A DNA stretch of 64,000 nucleotides from Kushneria phyllosphaerae (lineage in GTDB: Bacteria > Pseudomonadota > Gammaproteobacteria > Pseudomonadales > Halomonadaceae), in assembly GCF_900312995.1 (NCBI RefSeq), contig NZ_ONZI01000006.1:1-64000 (forward strand). The letters run 5' to 3'. A model generated the notes under the pieces. The model was not told where the DNA came from. It did not search any database and saw nothing but the letters and a program-made list of their open reading frames with translations. Of this stretch, positions 62,989 to 64,000 are shown piece after piece (the stretch's first letter is position 1; every line of letters starts with the position of its first letter). A program made the translations under genes and the position numbers.

Positions 62989-64000
62989 TCAGATCCACAG
63001 CTTCTTGAGCGACTTGCCGCCTACGACAAGGTTGGTAAGGGCACGGCTCACCATGACGCCGGTAAAGACCGAGGTCAGAATGCCCAGTGAGAGCGTGACC
63101 GCAAAGCCCTTCACGGGACCGGTACCGATCGAGAACAGGATGACGGCCACCAGCAGGGTGGTGATGTTGGCATCCAGGATGGCCGTAAAGGCGCGCTCAT
63201 AGCCGGTATGGATGGCCTGCTGTATCGACCGGCTTCGCATCTCCTCTCGTATGCGCTCAAACACCAGCACGTTGGCATCGACCGCCATGCCCAGTGTCAA
63301 CACGATACCGGCAATGCCGGGCAGGGTGAGGGTGGCGCCCAGGATCGACATGGCCGCGATCAGCAGCGTCAGGTTGACGGTCAGGGCCAGATTGGCGATC
63401 AAGCCGAAGCCCTTGTAGCGCACGATCATGAACGCCAGGACCAGAACCAGCCCGACAATGACCGACATGACGCCGCGGTCGATGTTCTGCTGACCCAGGC
63501 TTGGCCCGATGGTGCGCTCCTGTGCGAAGTAGATGGGCGCAGCCAGCGAGCCCGAACGCAGCAGCAGCGACAGCTCGCGTGCCTCGGTCGGAGAATCAAG
63601 GCCGGTGATGCGGAACTGATTGCCCAGCGCGCTCTGAATGGTGGCAAGGCTGATGATGCCGCGCTCGGTGTACGGTACGCGCTCTTCGACCTGCTCACCG
63701 TCGCGGGTGACGGTGCGGGTGCGGGTCTTGTGCTCGATGTAGAGCACGGCCATGTTGCGACCGATATTGGCGCGCGTGGCGCGGTTCATGCGGCTGCCGC
63801 CGGGACCATCAAGATTGATGTTGACCTGGGGTCGGCCACTGTCATCAAACGAGGTGCTGGCGCTGGAGACGCGATCACCGGTAATGATGACGTCTCGCTC
63901 CAGTGCTGCCTTGCGGCCGGCATCGTTACGGAAATCGAATGCCTGCTGCTGATCGGCACTGGTGCTGTCGGAGGCCTCAAGACGGAACTCGAGGTTGGCC
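62989..64000 (-). CDS. secD: Protein translocase subunit SecD, 3' part
   Basis: The window holds the C-terminal 336 residues of SecD, open to the right edge; the start lies beyond 64000. Visible are the periplasmic P1/P2 region (GDRVSSASTSFDDSGRPQVN split across strands, then ATIQSALGNQFRITGL) and the six-helix membrane domain with GIAGIVLTLGMAVDANVLVFERIREE. SecD and SecF pull exported proteins across the membrane using the proton or, in some marine bacteria, sodium gradient. The frame was continued by reading upstream of the first internal Met. Confidence 0.96.
   Translation of the reverse strand, partial: ANLEFRLEASDSTSADQQQAFDFRNDAGRKAALERDVIITGDRVSSASTSFDDSGRPQVNINLDGPGGSRMNRATRANIGRNMAVLYIEHKTRTRTVTRDGEQVEERVPYTERGIISLATIQSALGNQFRITGLDSPTEARELSLLLRSGSLAAPIYFAQERTIGPSLGQQNIDRGVMSVIVGLVLVLAFMIVRYKGFGLIANLALTVNLTLLIAAMSILGATLTLPGIAGIVLTLGMAVDANVLVFERIREEMRSRSIQQAIHTGYERAFTAILDANITTLLVAVILFSIGTGPVKGFAVTLSLGILTSVFTGVMVSRALTNLVVGGKSLKKLWI

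Overview
The window looks like chromosomal core DNA from a moderately halophilic gammaproteobacterium of the Halomonadaceae (Halomonas, Kushneria or Chromohalobacter type). The grounds are the GC-rich coding sequence, gammaproteobacterial gene orders, proteins that resemble Pseudomonas and E. coli homologues throughout, very acidic envelope lipoproteins and a TrkA-type potassium system. I see no phage, insertion sequence, integrase, CRISPR array or tRNA gene. Assignments rest on reading motifs and recalled family knowledge, not on database searches.

Layout. 1-1.1 kb: the 3' end of a 5S rRNA and its terminator close an rRNA operon, followed by two small lipoprotein genes. 1.1-5.9 kb: nrdA-nrdB on the minus strand behind two NrdR boxes and a DnaA box; NrdB has Phe where class Ia enzymes have the radical Tyr and looks like a class Ic (Mn/Fe) subunit. 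5.9-14 kb: an RstA/RstB-like two-component pair, metR, a membrane hydrolase, a cysteine-free uracil-DNA-glycosylase-like protein, DoxX, gloA and two tandem PAP2 phosphatases. 14-25.4 kb: the usual pepA-holC-valS block, split by ilvE, an SDR gene and a chemoreceptor gene with a sigma-28 promoter; lptFG diverges from pepA. 25.4-36 kb: aldehyde dehydrogenase, bfd-bfr iron storage, a truC-tcdA-DUF1653 operon, a sirtuin, a BASS transporter with tapT, a monooxygenase-like protein, a TraB-family membrane protein and trkA. 36-45 kb: dodecin, nicotinamidase and rsmB-fmt-def, facing a run from a LysM-family-like gene through dprA, tsaC and hemF to aroE. 45-48 kb: an M48 lipoprotein protease, a DUF815 ATPase and two poorly characterised exported proteins. 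48-60 kb: a long minus-strand series iscR-iscS-iscA-ndk-rlmN-pilW-rodZ-ispG-hisS-yfgM-bamB-der. 60-64 kb: trmJ, suhB, secF and the 3' part of secD.

The genes serve mainly DNA precursor supply, tRNA and rRNA modification, Fe-S and iron handling, envelope assembly (LptFG, BamB, YfgM, RodZ, SecDF) and translation.

Three deviations from textbook versions stand out. The NrdB subunit carries the class Ic signature. The SuhB orthologue has lost most of its inositol-phosphatase metal ligands. The isc operon lacks iscU, hscB, hscA and fdx, and its IscS also lacks the C-terminal tail implicated in IscU binding.
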